A stretch of 64,000 nucleotides of DNA from Tenodera sinensis (GCA_030765045.1 CM060963.1:97087176-97151175), one strand, 5' to 3'; counted from the first letter of the stretch, positions 10,076 through 21,322 are shown. A program made the numbers and translations. Notes: generated by a model not told the origin, from the sequence alone.

Positions 10076-11263
10076 CTACGCAGCCACCTTGCTTCCGATG
10101 GGTCTGGCAACAAACCCCGCCACATCCGCGCGAGTCGCGTCCGCCGCTGCACTCGTGTTCACTCGTGCTCGGCACGGCCTCTCCTGTATCCTGCCGTCCA
10201 CGATGATGTCCACCATTCTTCCGTTCACGGCACTATGCGTCAGGTGCTTGGATGGCTCCGACGGTCCTCCCATGTCACACGCCAAGTCGGTTCTCGCGTG
10301 TTGCTCGCCTGCTTGTGCGCTTCCCTGCTGATCGTCCTCCACGTCATATCCTGGTTGGTTACGTACCCGACACACTCCTCCAGGGGATCCTCGACGACGT
10401 CCCTGAACTGCCCCTTTGTCTTCCCCGAGACGGACACTTTCGTTATCTGAAACGGGCACAACTGTCGCCTCGGCCACTAGGTGCTCCCTCCCCGGGTCTG
10501 TGCTATTCCGTCTGCCCCTGGCATCCAGTACTTTGACGTTCTCGTCAACTCTTACTACCAGGGCGCCAAGACGTTCCCCGTCGTCCTCCACGACGTCCAC
10601 ATGCTGGCAGAGGTCTTCCACCTTTTCGCCGAGTTCTTCCACGCCTTCCGTCACGCCAATCAGTTCGCCGAGTTGTTCCACGTCTTCCGTCACGCCAATC
10701 AGTTCGCCGAGTTGTTCCACGTCTTCCGTCACGCCAATCAGTTCGCCGAGTTGTTCCACGTCTTCCGTCACGCCAGTCAGTTCGCCGAGTTGTTTCACGT
10801 CTTCCCTCACATCATCTGGAACGGGCGCAACTGTCGCCTCGGCCATTAGGTGCTCCCTCCCCGGCTCCGCGCTATTCCGTCTGCCCCTGGCATCCAGTAC
10901 TTTGACGCTCTCGTCAACTCTTACTACCAGGGCGCCAAGACGTTCCCCGTCGTCCTCCACGACGTCCACGTGCTGGCAGAGGTCTACCACCTTTTCGCCG
11001 AGTTCTTCCACGTCTTCCGTCACGCCAGTCAGTTCACCGAGTTGTTCCATCTTCATCTCTTTCAGCTCGGCAGCGAGGTTGTCGTATGACGTTTCCATTT
11101 TGGCAGCGAGGTTGTCGTATGACGTTTCCATTTTGGCAGCGAGGTTGTCGTTTGCCGTCTTCATCTCTTTCAGCTCGGCAGCGAGGTTGTCGTATGATGT
11201 TTCCATTTTGGCAAATAATTCTTTCATCATTGCCATCATCCTGGTTTCCGAATCTCCCTCCAT
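10076..11263 (-). pseudogene. Gag-like/protease fusion frame of LTR element 1 (395 aa)
   Basis: A single open frame. Residues 1-75 are a coiled coil with the unit METSYDNLAA repeated. A middle part follows, containing GELIGVTEDVEQL repeated in tandem and a roughly 360-bp internal duplication ending LDARGRRNS. The C-terminus (about residues 320-395) reads like the start of a retroviral-type aspartic protease (VDGRIQERPCRA ...). The expected DTGA active site reads NTSA, so the catalytic aspartate is gone. The usual Gag capsid core is not seen. Downstream, in other frames to about 9850, short stretches could be the end of pol, but they are too damaged to be sure. No zinc knuckle is seen. It is open but unlikely to be functional. 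Confidence 0.7.
10655..10800 (-). repeat. 39-bp tandem repeat in the Gag-like frame
   Basis: About four copies of a 39-bp unit (13 codons, GELIGVTEDVEQL on the minus strand), in frame. Copies differ by single bases, so this is a recent in-frame expansion. Confidence 0.85.
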
Positions 11264-11325
11264 CTTGGTTCTAACGTTGCAACTTCTAACGACGATGCAA
11301 CGAAACTAGAAGCAATTCGACGGAT

Positions 11326-11341
11326 CCCACTTCTGACACCA
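11326..11341 (-). promoter_or_regulatory. Primer-binding site of element 1
   Basis: TGGTGTCAGAAGTGGG on the minus strand, one base after the 5' LTR. It starts with the TGG expected to pair with a tRNA CCA end; the tRNA species is not determined. Confidence 0.8.
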
Positions 11342-11342
11342 G

Positions 11343-11885
11343 TGTGACTTTTTTGGTGTGGGTGTAAAGTAAAGAAGACAGATGTAGTCGAGATAAAGAC
11401 ACACTTTTATTTCCGTAAACAGTAACTTGTACACTCGTTGCAACAGCAAGAAAGTCTTTTCCGATTCTCCAACAGCACGGCTTCGAACTCGTAACACAAA
11501 GAACTAACTCTTCTCCGTCGGCACAACTCTCCACATCGTATGTCCGTCTCCGTCGGCACGACTACTCAACCTTCACATACGTCTGACTGTTCTCCGTCGG
11601 CACTACTCAACGCTTCACGTACGTCTGACTCACTCTTCTCACACTTTACCGCTATTTATATCTCCCAGGCACTATTCTGGAAGCTTCAAGAACGTTCACT
11701 TATTGCGCTGGAGTACAAAGTAGAAGATTCCAGTAGCCTCTATCCTTTTCTCTCTTTCGGCAAGCGCCCCAACAATGCGGCCATTCTCTGTCTCTTTCCT
11801 TCGGCTCCTTTGCGGTAGTGCCGACAATAATGCGATGGGTGACAATTGCGGCTGTCGGCAATTAGATGCGGCGGGCGCGGTGACA
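11343..11885 (-). repeat. LTR of element 1 (5' LTR)
   Basis: Partner of 9229-9771, same length. It is followed by the ATAT target duplication at 11886-11889. Confidence 0.93.
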
Positions 11886-11929
11886 ATATGCTTTATTACA
11901 TGTACAGTGTGCTGATAGAGACACAGGTA

Positions 11930-12170
11930 GCTGCTTGTTAAGGCATGGACATGGAATGGGGAGTCTGTGGTTCATGCCCAAACCATCTTCCCTAGCAGGT
12001 TTTCCTGTTTTCATAACTGGCAAATGACAGGGAGGTCCCTAAATTTCGTCTTGGAACGTGTCTTTTGAAAATTTCTTTTCCTAATTATTTTTATTTCATG
12101 TATCAGTATCCAGTGCCTGTGGTGCTGTATGCAGTAAGAATAGACATAGAACACTACCAAAAAATTGCAT
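11930..12170 (+). repeat. Diverged SINE-D copy
   Basis: Shares the B-box region (GGTTCATGCCC) and the 3' words CAGTGCCTGTGGTGCTG and GAACACTACCAAAAAA with SINE-D at 35155-35370 and 60312-60530. It is old and diverged. Confidence 0.5.
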
Positions 12171-12531
12171 TGATTAGTCCACAAATGCGGTATTTTCAAC
12201 TCAGGTTCACTGTGACATCAAATTGCTATTGTCACAAAAATTAAGGACAAAGGATCTTGTTACTGGTAAATCTCATACGAAGTCAGATGCTGGTCGCTAT
12301 TCATTCTAAACTCGACATTACAATTATACAATGAAAAACTGATGCTATTAGGCTCTTGAGCGCTAAGGACGTGAAATCACGTCCATTTAAAATGACGGAT
12401 GAGCGTTATGGGCGTGTATACACGTCCTGTGCATTTGTGCATTTAACTCTTATTTGTCCCTTATCTAACTCAACTTTATTTTAATTTTCCCTTTATGAAA
12501 CATTTAAGTAAAGCCTATATACTTTACTGGC

Positions 12532-12870
12532 TTACCTTAATATGTTCGTTCTGCAGTGATATGCCTCAAAACAGGGATAAACACACAAGGGCACGTTTCC
12601 CTTCTTGCGGCACACCAAACACTTTTGAGATGGGCGGGACTTCTTTGCTTTTGGCGGTATTCTTTTAGGAGAATGTTTTCCTTGAAGTCTGAGGGGTGCA
12701 GGGGTTCTGGATTTTCTACCCCCAATATGAAGAGGCCTCTCAATGTGGTATTGTTCAATTAGGCTACGAGCTATTGATATTCGGAAGTCCAGGTAGGTCA
12801 TTGTCTTGTGTGGTTTTAGAGCTCTCCAAATTACCAAACAATTGTATATGCTTATATCCAGTTGGTGCAA
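12532..12870 (-). pseudogene. piggyBac transposase C-terminal remnant
   Basis: 112 codons. LDISIYNCLVIW and MTYLDFRISIARSLI match the end of the piggyBac DDE domain. KKSRPSQKCLVCRKKG and LCVYPCFEAYH match the C-terminal cysteine-rich domain (C-x2-C ... C-x3-C-x4-H). Upstream the frame is broken by stops and by the repeat R insertion, so the catalytic part is not intact. The active enzyme would cut and rejoin DNA at TTAA in the nucleus. Confidence 0.82.
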
Positions 12871-13109
12871 AAATACCTTTTTATACCACTTCTCACTTCA
12901 GCTACAAGCAGGAAAGTATATGTATGATTTCAAGAAAGAAACAAATGGAGCCTGCTATCCAAGTTACGAAACACGCGTAAGCAAATGTTGCAAACATGCT
13001 TTATTCTGATGACTCATAGATCACGCATACACTAGTGCTTTATTTCACACTATGCTTTGTTTTGCTGACGTAAGGGCCACACATACAATGGGTAGACTAC
13101 TGTTTCTTA

Positions 13110-13980
13110 CAGAGAACTTATTACCTTCTCTACTGATAAGTAGAGGAAGTATTGTATTCTACCCAAAAATTCGATGTTGAGATTTCACCAGAAATATATG
13201 TTTTGAGGCCCCCTGAATCCAAAAAAAAGCATTTTTAGAAAAAGGTTCGTGTTTGTGTCTGTGTGTCAGTCTGTGGACAGCATAACTCAAAAACAAAAAG
13301 TCGGTTAAGAACCAAATTTGGTATTTAAGTTTCATGTCTTTCAAGGATGCGACACGAAGATTTTGAAGAAAATAGCCCCATCCTAAACTACCCTTTACAT
13401 GGAAAATTTTTCGAAAATTTAAATTTTCTTGAAAATGGCTCTAACGATTTTGATTAAAATGTCATATGTTTGATATATTTTTATGACAAATGAAATGTAT
13501 ATCTTGAATTTTCTGACTATAGCCCCTGTAGTCGTATTTATTCTGGACGACTTTTGCATAACTGGTAAACCGTTAGAGATAGATCAAACCATACTATACA
13601 AAAATGTAGATCTTGCTAAAATACACAATTTATGTCTGAATACATTTTCTTGTAGGGTGAACCATTTCGGAGATATTCCTTGTTATGTGTGTGAGTTTCA
13701 GAAAACTTAGAACTTTCGTGAAATGGATCATCGTTGTTCATTTTTTATATGTTAAGTCTGCAAAGAAAACAGAATCTGAAAGCTTTAAAAGATTTGACTA
13801 TCGCACAAAGCCTACTGTATTCTAACATTCCCCTTGCACCTACAAGGAAATAAGCAATAAGATAAGTTGTACAAATGTTTATCTCAACTAACATGAAGAA
13901 GATATAGGAATAAGAGTTTGTAAGAATGGTTAGTGCAAGAGTAGAGAAAGTCATGTGAGTGCAACACATCAGATTTTATT
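13110..13980 (+). repeat. Repeat R, fullest copy (about 870 bp)
   Basis: Reference copy of a family with at least six copies here (2873, 13110, 18712, 22985, 28190/30119, 35520/40702). It begins near TGATAAGTAGAGGAAGTATTG and ends near GTGAGTGCAACACATCAGAT. No open frame, terminal repeat or A-rich tail lets me classify it. This copy lies inside the piggyBac element. Confidence 0.7.
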
Positions 13981-14268
13981 AGATGCATTCGACAGAGGAA
14001 AGTTAACTTTTCACCACAGTGAAACAAAATAGTACCATTTCAACGGTTTGTTAAAGCAGCTCTACTTTGCTGATGACGTACATGTATACTGCATATAACG
14101 AATTTCATACCAGTTTTTGTTTCATTAAAATAACTTAATATTTACGCAAAATACAGCTGTGTATTTACGAAGTACTTTTAGCGCATTTAACAATTTAAAT
14201 GCCTGGCATTGGATGTTGGTTAGCAGTTCTCGGCTTGCGGAGGCTTTAAATGGCCAGCACTCAAGAGG

Positions 14269-15262
14269 TTAACAGTGAAGCAAATTAAATCTACTTATAT
14301 AAGAAATATTTAGGCTATGAATTCACTTAGCCTTTTTTATATGGTGTAAGTTGTTGAATTAATCAATGACTCAAGTTTCTCTAGTATTCACTAGCATTCT
14401 CAAGGCACTCTCAAAACTAAATATTAAATTTGTTCCAACATAGTCCAAAATCGTTCTGAATTATCTGAGCATATGCAGTACCTAACTAGGATTGCAACAT
14501 GACAAACATTCCGAACTAGTTCTGAGAGTGTGGTCGATTATGCATGTGTGTAAGAAAATGTTGGTATTCAGAATGTTTTCAGAACCACTTGTTGGAATAG
14601 ACCTACAGATTGGAACATTACTTGAACCATCACTAATCTCTAATTCTGAATAACTGTGCACGTGTAGTACAGATTTGCACATGTTCAGAATTGCAGTTCT
14701 TGCTTTTGATCAAGAACTGATTTCACTGGTTTCAAACTAGTTTCTAAAATATTGGAACAGCAAGTTGGAAAGTCATAACCAGGTCTGAAGGATTTTCTGT
14801 CATGCTGGAACACTGCTTAGCAACTGTGCATGCTCAGATAACAACTGATTCTGAATCAAGTTAGAGCAAACCTCGTATAGCCTACAATGCATGCTCAGGT
14901 TATTCAGAATCAGATGAATAATGATAATTCAGATTAATAATGGTTCAAGTAATATTGCAACCACACAAAATTCTGAAGTAATTCTGAGAGTGTGCTCAGT
15001 TGTGCATGTGCGTAAGAAAATGTTGGTATTAGTTCGGAAAGCTTTCAGAATGCGATCAGAACCGCTTGTTGGAACAAACCTATAGTTATACAGTGAAGAA
15101 CTGAAGCTATTAGCAGTGAAGCAAATTAAAAATTTACTAATATAATAAATATTTTAGAGGCTATAGGCTTAACTCATCGTTTTTATACATGATGTAAGTT
15201 AGTGAATTAATCACTGGCTTGAGTTTCACTACTATTCACTAGCATCCTCAAGGCACTTATAC
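14269..15262 (+). repeat. MITE-M copies and a 100-bp duplication in an A-B-B-A order
   Basis: Unit A (14273-14420) recurs at 15105-15262; both start CAGTGAAGCAAATTAAA and end CTCAAGGCACT. Unit B (about 14511-14615) recurs at 14975-15083, with GTAAGAAAATGTTGGTATT in both. All four are on the same strand. The region between the B copies is unassigned. Part of unit A upstream of the piggyBac insertion is at about 12330-12347. Confidence 0.6.
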
Positions 15263-16141
15263 CACATATAAAAAAGATAAGTGAAGCCTACACAGAGTTA
15301 TATTAAGGTTAAGGCTCCACTTTTGCCTGTTGCATTCAGAACTTGATTTTAATTTATTGATCCTGTAGATAATAGATATAATATAGGACAAATCAGAGAT
15401 ATAGATTATACATCTGCATTACACTGCAAAATATGTTAAAAGTCATCAGCAATATACATAAATTAACAATGTATACCAACATACATCAAGCTTCAATATT
15501 TTGTAAGATTTACAAATCATCAGCTTTATACAAAAATTTAATCTATTAAGAATGTTTTAATTTGCTTTGAAATTGTTTGGTACCATTTACTGCCTTAACT
15601 GCAGTTGGCAGTCTCTTGTGTAAAATCTGTCCCTTACAAAAACATCTTTATCAGCAGACTTGTTTATAGGTGTTTCTCTAAAATAGTCATGGTTATGACT
15701 ATCAGCATTATTCAAATTTAGCTTTTTTACAACACAGAGAATTGTCTTGTATACATACAGTGAATAAAGTGTGAACAGTTTGTTTACTTTGAATATATCT
15801 ATGCAGGAGTCTGAATTTTTCACATTAAAAATTAACTTCACACCATATTAGATTCATGTTGTGCATGACTTTTTGCTTTAGAAATAACTGAAGGCGGCCA
15901 TGCCATGAAACAGCTGGTAGAGCTCTCACTAGTCCCAACCTAGAAAAAATATCATTAGTCAGACTCTGCAATCACAGTTATTGTTGGCAGACCTTTTAGG
16001 AAGTCATGCTGAAACCTTTGAATGTTATTTTTTTCCCAAAAATGATAAGAATCTCTTTAGGATTACCTTTCCAAGTAGTTTTGCTATTCCTGATGTTAAT
16101 GTAGTAGGTCTATTCAAGAGAGATAGAATTTGAACTGAAAA
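15263..16141. other. Intron sequence, no recognised element
   Basis: AT-rich. No repeat shared within the window and no exon-like frame. Confidence 0.3.
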
Positions 16142-16480
16142 ATTCAATGCCACAGCTGGGATTTGAACTACAGACCCTCCAATTTAAACCAAAAAGGTAA
16201 GATTTGAGAAGTAGAACTGGAACTTAAAAATTCAATGCCACAACTGGGATTTGAACCACAGACCTTCCACTTACCGGGCGGCTGCTCTAACCACTGAGCT
16301 ATTGTGGCAAACTGCCAGAATGGCATTAAATTCTTAAACTGTGAACTGTGGTTCAAATCCCAGTTGTGGCATTGAATTTTTAAGTTCCAGTTCTACCTCT
16401 CAAACTTTGCCCACACACGGCTTGTGTGTTTAAAAACACCAACAGTAAGTTTGTTGGCATAAATAAATAATAATTACCAA
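16142..16480. repeat. SINE-A cluster (minus copies then plus copy)
   Basis: A short minus head (16142-16178), a nearly complete minus head (16208-16337) and a plus copy (about 16346-16480) that includes the whole tail through TTGTTGGCATAAATAAATAA. Adjacent opposite copies can form a hairpin of about 100 bp per arm. Confidence 0.8.
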
Positions 16481-16485
16481 AAAGG

Positions 16486-16612
16486 TAAGTCGATTAATAA
16501 CACTAATGTCCGGTTGATAATGGAGAAAAGTCAGCCTGTGAAACATGTTCCAGTAAATTAGTGTTAATTAGTGTTCTGTAGTGTTATTAATCGACTTACC
16601 TCGTTGGTTTAA
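16486..16612. repeat. Small palindromic element
   Basis: AGGTAAGTCGATTAATAACACT at the left returns inverted as AGTGTTATTAATCGACTTACCT at the right, around a centre containing GGTTGATAATGGAG. A related element is at 42036-42165. It may be a miniature element. Confidence 0.7.
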
Positions 16613-16649
16613 ATTTAAAATTACAACAGTTTTCAAACTTTCAGGAAAG

Positions 16650-16756
16650 AAGATACGTACCCTCTGCTTACCAGGTGGGTGCTCTAACCATTAAGCTAAT
16701 GTGACAATCTGCCAGAATGACACTGAATTTCCAACCAATTCATAACTTTATAGACA

Positions 16757-16852
<96 letters not shown>

Positions 16853-16860
16853 GTCTATAG
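16650..16860. repeat. SINE-A fragment and (AAAT)n microsatellite
   Basis: Minus SINE-A head fragment at 16650-16735, then about 24 units of AAAT at 16757-16850. The run is bracketed by the inverted 9-mer TATAGACAT/ATGTCTATA (16750-16758 and 16851-16859). Confidence 0.8.
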
Positions 16861-17177
16861 TTATTTATATCATGTTGTTTTCCTTTTCTATTCATGAGCT
16901 GCACTATGCTTTGAGGAAATTCACCCTTCTCTGTGGAATTGTTAATTAGATTCGAAATAGGTTTCACAGTATGAGGTATGGCAATAAAGAAACTGGACTC
17001 GTGTGCATTTTAGGCTTCGTCGATCACAAAGAGAAGAGTGGCGGATTGGCTTTGGGACTCTCCCTGACATGCATATAAAATGTCACGTCACTGTGGCGGA
17101 TAGTCTGGCTGTGAGCCTTCTTAGAAACAGGTCATGTGTCTGAGCTCCGTTGGAATTATGCTACAGTCTAAAGTAGA

Positions 17178-17376
17178 ATGAGTAACCTTCAAATTCCTCA
17201 TAAAACTTGGAAAACCTGCCAAAGAAACTTATGATTTGTTGAAACAAGTTTATGGTGATCAGCGTCTTATGTTGTACAAAGTTTTTCAGAAGGTTAATAA
17301 GAGCTTCAAGGACAGTAGGAAACATGTCAAACACGATCCAAAATCAGGCCATCCTTTCACTTCGAAAACTGTAAAG
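17178..17376 (+). pseudogene. mariner transposase N-terminal fragment
   Basis: In the frame of FLIKLGKPAKETYDLLKQVYG, followed by QRLMLYKVFQKVNKSF and VKHDPKSGHPFTSKT, this matches the N-terminal helix-turn-helix (HTH_48 type) of mariner transposases, the part that binds terminal repeats. The catalytic DDD domain is absent here. A C-terminal mariner remnant at 62215-62420 is a separate copy. Confidence 0.78.
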
Positions 17377-18577
17377 AGTATTTTGTTATATCTGAGGTGT
17401 TGCCTACATTGATTGGATGCCTGAAGGTCAAGTTTGTTATAAGAGGTGTTCTTTTAGGAAGTACAATTTTAAAAACTTCAGTTATGTGGAGTTCCTTGGT
17501 TATGTTTCAAACAAGCTAGATGTTTTGTGCAAGATTACTTCTTCATAGAAGAATGACTCGTATAACTGACTGATGATCACTTTAACACTGCATATTTCAA
17601 TTTAAAAAAAATATAACTGTATGTGCCTATGGGTGTATTTAAATAGCCTTTAAATTTCTAATTTATATTATTTTTGTATTGACTAGCAGTGTTCTACATT
17701 TTGTCCTACATTTTTTTACCATTATGTCCTACATTTCCATAAAATAATCTGGTAACACTACTCAATGCAGCCAATAAAAGGTCTGGGTGTAAACAAATGC
17801 ACGTGCCACTGCTGCAGCACACCTTTCAAGCGAATGAAACTTGCTCGTTATGGTACTGCATATATTATCACTCATTTTGTGCTTGAAATAATAAAGAGGT
17901 GAATAATGATAGTATTTTTATAACCTTTCTTTTAAAAATAACTAGCTTCGATTATTCATTGCCATGGCCATACAATATTTAACATTCTCATATTGTGTAA
18001 TGGTTGAGCTAATGCTGTGTTGTTTATGTTGCGATCATGGCTGAATGCATTGCAGGTCAGAGCTGTTTAATTAAGCATAGAATCGGTTTTGAATCTTTCA
18101 AATTTTGAGTCTTATGACATTCTTTGCCTTTAAGAATGTCATCAGAAGCAACTTGTGTCTCTGTGAAAGTTTTGCGACAAAGTTATAGACAGGCTGATCA
18201 TAAATTTGGATGACGACTTGAGGAATGTCATCACTTTTGATTCTGAGCTGGTGTCGCAGTATTACTTGTTAACTCTGATTAACATTTAAGTTTTTACCAA
18301 TAAAAGTATTTTGTGTAATGTCTTCATTCATTCTTGAATTATCACATTCAGTTTGTTTAAGAAGTATTGGAATATGTATTTCTTTATTACTTAGTCCTGG
18401 TGCAATAGAATATAGTAGCACTGTTGGAGGGCAAAAGGGGAAGTTCTTCTATGTGTTCAAAAAATGGCAAAGTTCAGTGATACTATATGCATTATTATGA
18501 TAGGACCCATTCTCGGGCAAGATGGATTGTAGGTTTCCTTGATCATGTACGTTAATGAACTTGGTTTAATATTACAG
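17377..18577. other. Intron sequence, no recognised element
   Basis: No clear repeat and no exon with splice borders. A polypyrimidine run is not evident until the acceptor of the next exon. Confidence 0.3.
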
Positions 18578-18657
18578 ATTGCAAGGAATCTCACAATCAC
18601 AAACTACGACTTTTCAACCGGATGCTACCAGGCGTTCAAAGAAGAAATCTCACAAAG
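18578..18657 (+). CDS. Atg2: Atg2 exon c
   Basis: Acceptor TTTAATATTACAG before 18578; donor GTGAAA after 18657. The 80 bp complete an arginine codon with exon b, then read LQGISQSQTTTFQPDAT and RRSKKKSHK, leaving one base for exon d. It is basic and serine/threonine-rich, consistent with a disordered linker. It is the smallest exon and the one with least family-specific sequence. Support is the exact phase match on both sides. Confidence 0.6.
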
Positions 18658-18711
18658 GTGAAATATCTCTCACTCACTCACTCTCTCTCTCTCTCTCTGA
18701 ATGTGTGTGTG

Positions 18712-19520
18712 TTTTACTTTCTCTACTACTTATGTTAATTGGGAAACTATTGTATTCTATCCAAAAATTCAATATGAAGATCTCACTGGAAATATATGTT
18801 TTGTGGCCCTCTGAACCTAAAAGGAGCACTTCTAAGAAAATGTGTGTCTACCTGTGTGCATGCGTACATTTATGTTTCTGCACATGCCAAAAGTCAATTA
18901 AAAATCAAAACTTGATACGTAAGTTCAGCATAAAGCAAGGAAGCATAAAGTGTGAAGATTTTCAAGAAAATCCCCCCACCATAAATTATCCTTTACATGG
19001 AACGTGTTACAACATTTTTGATTTTACCAAAAATGGCTCTAATAATTTTGATTAGAATATATATTAAAGTTATTTTCATGGAAAATGAAATATATATTTT
19101 CAATTTCCTTGGAGTAGCCTTTGAACTGTTTATTCTGGCTGACTTTTGTGTAAGTAGTAAGTTGTAAGAGATAAGTAAAATCTTAATTAACAAAAGATGT
19201 AGATCTCGTTAAAGCACACAATTTATGTGAAATCATGGCTAATGAGGAAGATAGGTTATGGTGTCTAGAATATGGATGTATTAGGTGATTGTGGTTTTAC
19301 TTCATTGGGCTATGACTGGACTAGGAGAATTATGTCACTACAGTTTGTACCAGAGCCTGTCTTATCTCATTAACAATCCATATTCCCCTTGTATCTACAA
19401 GAAAATAAGCAATAAGATAATATCTGTAAACGTTTTTATTGATTAACATGAAATGAATAGAGGAATAAGCATTTGTAGGAATAGTTTGTACAAGAGTAGA
19501 AAAAGTCATGTGAGTGCAGC
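18712..19520 (+). repeat. Repeat R, nearly full copy
   Basis: Same block order as 13110-13980: CCAAAAATTCAA, ATATATGTTTTG, the CCTTTACATGGAA block, and the final AGAAAAAGTCATGTGAGTGCAGC. It begins just downstream of exon c, after a CT-rich microsatellite (about 18670-18700). Confidence 0.65.
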
Positions 19521-20065
19521 ATTTTTTTCCTTTCAAGGTCTTTGTTTTTATTTTGTGTGTGCATGCGTGCAGGAGTGTAGCATCAATGGATGTGAGACAT
19601 GTATTACATACCCTGTAATTTTCCTTAAACTGATTGCCAAATTTGTGTTCATTATAATTTTGTGGTACATAATTGTCTTAATGTCATAAAAAAATCAAGA
19701 TTTCCTAAACATTATGATTTGAATTCATGCACTCTGCAAGAACTTGGTGGACGATTTTTGGCAAAAAAGCTTGGGTCAACAGCATGTGTTATCAACACAT
19801 TGGTGTTGTGCGCTGGACCCAAGATATGTACCAAGGTAAACTACATCCTGTATTAAGAATTGTACTAATGTTATTGCATTTATAGTCATGAATAGAGAGT
19901 AATTCATGATTTGATTTATTTGTTGAGAGTAATTCACGATTTGTTTTATTTGTTGTATGTGTGTCCTTCAATTGTGAGAATTTGAGCATGACTTGAACAC
20001 TTGATTACTTACTATTAAAGCAAAAGTAACTTAAGACTCATGCAGATTCTGAGACACAGGTATGT
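19521..20065. other. Intron sequence, no recognised element
   Basis: A short frame near 19740-19840 is flanked by the inverted words CTTGGGTC and GACCCAAG and is more likely a small hairpin than an exon. Confidence 0.3.
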
Positions 20066-20130
20066 ACATAGGAGAGCAAGAGGATTAATGACTTCATTGT
20101 CAGAAATCCAGCATTAGCTAACAACAACAT
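20066..20130 (+). repeat. LINE-A 3' terminal stub
   Basis: GGAGAGCAAGAGGATTAATG through CAGCATTAGCTAACAACAACA matches only the last 65 bp of LINE-A: an extreme 5' truncation. Confidence 0.75.
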
Positions 20131-20404
20131 AGCCATTGTACATTTAGAGGTCACAAAATGAATTAGAGCTATAGTAGTAAAAAAAAACTGTTTCCGTGCC
20201 ATTGTTACAACGAAAATAGAAATAAACTTGTGTGATTGATAAACTCGAAGTTAGAAGCTTCCAAATATTAACATTTCTCTAAAAAGCAATGTGTAAATAA
20301 AGCAGATCCTCCAAAGCATGCACTCATTAGTATGACAAATATTAAAAAATATATAAGATATTTCAAAATTAAAATTAAATTATTTTGTTGTTTAATGTAA
20401 CTAT

Positions 20405-20610
20405 GAATTGCCAGATCACATCAGCATCGCTGGTGTGCCAGAATTTCGTCTTCGCAGGAGTTCTTTTATATGCCAGTAAATCTACTCAATATAGCTGTTA
20501 GCACACTTAAAAACCATTGGTGTGGACCAGGTTTGAATCCGCAACCTTGCGATTAGTAGGCCTTCGTCTAACCAACTGAGTCACCCAGACCGACAAGGCA
20601 TTTCAAGATC
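20405..20610 (-). repeat. SINE-C copy
   Basis: Reverse complement of the sequence at 63829-64000. The tRNA-like head is at the right end, with reversed B box GGTTTGAATCC near 20530 and reversed A box (CTAACCAACTGAGTCAC) near 20570-20586. The body words CAGGAGTTCTTTTATATGCC and AGTAAATCTACT are shared with the other copy. Confidence 0.8.
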
Positions 20611-21180
20611 AAAGTTTATGAAAATGAATCCTGGTGGTCATAATGCTTACTTAAAACAAATATCTTGTTGATTATCTTCAGTTTTCAAAGAGAAAGTGGG
20701 TTTGGAGCTCTAGCAGTTATGAAGATTTAAAGAACATTTATAAGGCAGCCAAAAACAACTATTCTTGAATGCAAAAAACAATTGAAAGTGTTAGGGATGA
20801 ATCCAGGAATAGAATTTTCATTGAATAATTAGTATAAACTCACACTTGAACAGCATAACAATGAAGTGAAAAAGAATGCTTTACTTTTTTCATTTTGTAT
20901 GGGCTGTATGTTTTCTAGGAAAACAGGCCTTGCCTTTCATGGTCACAATGAGAATAAAGGATCTTCAAGCGAAGGCAATTATTTTGAAGATTTAAATGAA
21001 TTAGCTATACATGACACCTCTCTGGAAGAATGTTTGGGAAAATTGACTGTTTTTTGTGCAACATCACCTGATATTCAGAATGCTTAATTTCAAGTGTGAG
21101 TGCCATCGTGACACATGGAATTAAGAAAGAAATTCCTGATGCCTTCTTTGTTTCATTAATATTAGATGAAGCTCCTGACA
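20611..21180. other. Intron sequence, no recognised element
   Basis: A plus frame at 20866-21087 shows no splice borders in the Atg2 phase and no recognisable domain. No repeat copy elsewhere in the window. Confidence 0.3.
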
Positions 21181-21287
21181 TTAATAGTGAAGTAATATAC
21201 ATGCTTAGGCTTTCACAGCGGGCATTAATCCAATAGAACATATCTTCCAGGCTTGTAGGCTGTGATCCAGTCAATGAATAGGTATCA

Positions 21288-21322
21288 GATGTTTCGCCCA
21301 AGACTGTGTTGGGCATCTTCAG
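21288..21322 (-). ncRNA. Hammerhead-ribozyme-like core
   Basis: Minus strand: CUGAAGA, stem II GCCCAA with UUGGGC, GAAAC, then AUC as a permitted cleavage triplet. Stem I complementarity is weak by eye. Core residues are intact. Confidence 0.5.

Larger units (their letters stand above)
9229..11885 (-). mobile_element. LTR element 1: young, internally deleted Ty3/gypsy-type element
   Basis: Two 543-bp direct repeats (9229-9771 and 11343-11885) flank 1571 bp. The LTRs start TG and end CA, and a 4-bp target duplication ATAT lies at 9225-9228 and 11886-11889. Reading on the minus strand, a primer-binding site beginning TGGTGTCAGAAGTGGG (11326-11341) follows the 5' LTR and a purine tract (9772-9784) precedes the 3' LTR. 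The LTRs differ at one position that I can find, so the insertion is recent. The interior has a coiled-coil Gag-like start, a protease start and possibly the very end of pol, but no reverse transcriptase, so it cannot move by itself. Confidence 0.93.
12352..14268 (-). mobile_element. piggyBac-type DNA transposon (decayed)
   Basis: The left end reads GCTCTTGAGCGCT after TTAG (12348-12351); the right end is its inverted counterpart AGCACTCAAGAGG before TTAA (14269-14272). TTAA is the piggyBac target. The target is identifiable: it lies in the MITE-M sequence GAAGCTATTAACAGTGAAGC, seen unoccupied at about 15110 and 23150. A transposase C-terminus remains at 12532-12870 on the minus strand, and a copy of repeat R (13110-13980) sits inside. 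Confidence 0.82.

Noticed and set aside
10655..10800. CRISPR-like regular repeat
   Set aside because: Units are adjacent, without unique spacers, and encode an in-frame protein repeat.
10416..11309. Long plus-strand open frame (297 codons), Ser/Thr/Pro-rich
   Set aside because: It is exactly antisense to the Gag-like frame of LTR element 1, and the low-complexity composition comes from the repeats on the other strand.
16740..16967. Frame with a long (LFIY) repeat
   Set aside because: It is the AAAT microsatellite read in reverse.
19740..19845. Possible extra Atg2 exon ending before GTAAAC
   Set aside because: It lies between exons c and d, which already join in phase; no good acceptor precedes it and the sequence is part of a small inverted repeat.
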